Positions 8,379-8,750 of a stretch of DNA of 8,750 nt are shown piece after piece. Source of the DNA: Clostridia bacterium. GTDB lineage: Bacteria > Bacillota > Clostridia > CAKSNL01 > HGM11501. Position 1 is the stretch's first letter, and the number at the start of each line of letters is the position of its first letter. Below the pieces are notes generated by a model. It was given only the letters and a program-made list of their open reading frames with translations, was not told the DNA's origin and searched no databases. The position numbers and the translations under genes are program-made. Location of the stretch: NCBI GenBank assembly GCA_030535815.1, contig JAUNRD010000016.1:1-8750 (forward strand), in the 5' to 3' direction.

Positions 8379-8750
8379 ATGGAAAAATGGGATATTCTGA
8401 ATTCTGCCGGAGAACCTACCGGAGAAACAGTTATTAGATCAGCAAACGCCTTGAAGGAAGGGCAGTTTCACCTGGTAATACACGTCTGGGTGATAAACGA
8501 TAAAAAGAAAGCCCTCATTCAGAAGCGAAGCGACACGGTGGATATTCTTCCCGGAATGTGGGCAGCCACAAGCGGCTCTGCGTTAAGCGGCGAAACAGAA
8601 ATAGATGCCGCAAAGAGGGAGCTTTCCGAGGAGCTTGGCATAAAAGCAGGGGATGATGAGCTGATACTCATAAAGAAATACCGCGGCAGAAACAATTTTG
8701 TTTATGTTTATGCCGTACATAAAAACGTCGGAATCTCAGAAATCTCAATG
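8379..8750 (+). CDS. Nudix hydrolase, 3' end cut by window edge
   Basis: The visible 124 residues carry a complete Nudix box: G66-x5-E72-x7-R80-E81-L82-x-E84-E85-x-G87-I88, the Mg2+-binding catalytic signature of enzymes that cleave nucleoside diphosphates linked to another group. The N-terminus (WDILN..GEPTG, then a beta-strand HLVIHVWVIN) resembles the Nudix subgroup related in sequence to isopentenyl-diphosphate isomerase, so an isomerase-like or housecleaning role is possible; the substrate cannot be read from this. The start is ATG at 8379 with a very strong AAAGGAGG eight bases upstream. No stop is reached before the window ends. The 19-base gap from prfB suggests co-transcription. Confidence 0.9.
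   Translation, partial: MEKWDILNSAGEPTGETVIRSANALKEGQFHLVIHVWVINDKKKALIQKRSDTVDILPGMWAATSGSALSGETEIDAAKRELSEELGIKAGDDELILIKKYRGRNNFVYVYAVHKNVGISEISM

Overview
The window looks like core chromosome of a low-to-mid-GC, spore-forming-lineage Firmicute. Class Clostridia is most likely, and a Lachnospiraceae relative is my best guess. The reasons are: strong AAGGAG-type ribosome binding sites, a consensus TTGACA-17-TATAAT promoter, CCA-encoding tRNA genes in a Gly-Arg-His-Gln-Lys cluster, a SecA with the C-terminal zinc-binding tail, and a YtvI-like sporulation-family permease. The taxon is inferred from general knowledge; no rRNA is present to fix it.

Left part (1-4161, all minus strand). A tRNA operon is read leftwards as Gly(TCC), Arg(TCT), His(GTG), Gln(TTG), Lys(TTT), the last cut by the window edge. 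It is driven by a textbook promoter with an A-tract UP element. Upstream of it, and separated by a perfect 16-bp inverted repeat, lies a three-gene operon: a cofactor-independent phosphoglycerate-mutase-family enzyme, an AI-2E/YtvI-type eight-helix membrane protein, and a zinc-ribbon rhomboid intramembrane protease. The last two genes overlap by four bases (GTGA). A divergent intergenic region (4074-4275) holds promoters for both directions.

Right part (4205-8750, plus strand). secA (preprotein translocase ATPase, 907 aa, complete) is followed by a 247-base intergenic stretch packed with palindromes. These are an AT-rich hairpin that contains the secA stop codon, a long interrupted hairpin, and three copies of a short palindromic repeat, two of which are identical over 36 bp. 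Then come prfB (peptide chain release factor 2) and, 19 bases later, a Nudix hydrolase cut by the right edge. prfB here is one continuous reading frame: the autoregulatory programmed frameshift found in most bacterial prfB genes is absent, and the CTT codon where it would sit is followed directly by GAA.

The genes are housekeeping in character (translation, protein export, glycolysis or amino-acid metabolism, membrane proteolysis). I do not see a defence system, prophage, insertion sequence or CRISPR array. The most unusual items are the repeat cluster between secA and prfB, the frameshift-free prfB, and the U-tract-less perfect hairpin between the rhomboid operon and the tRNA operon.
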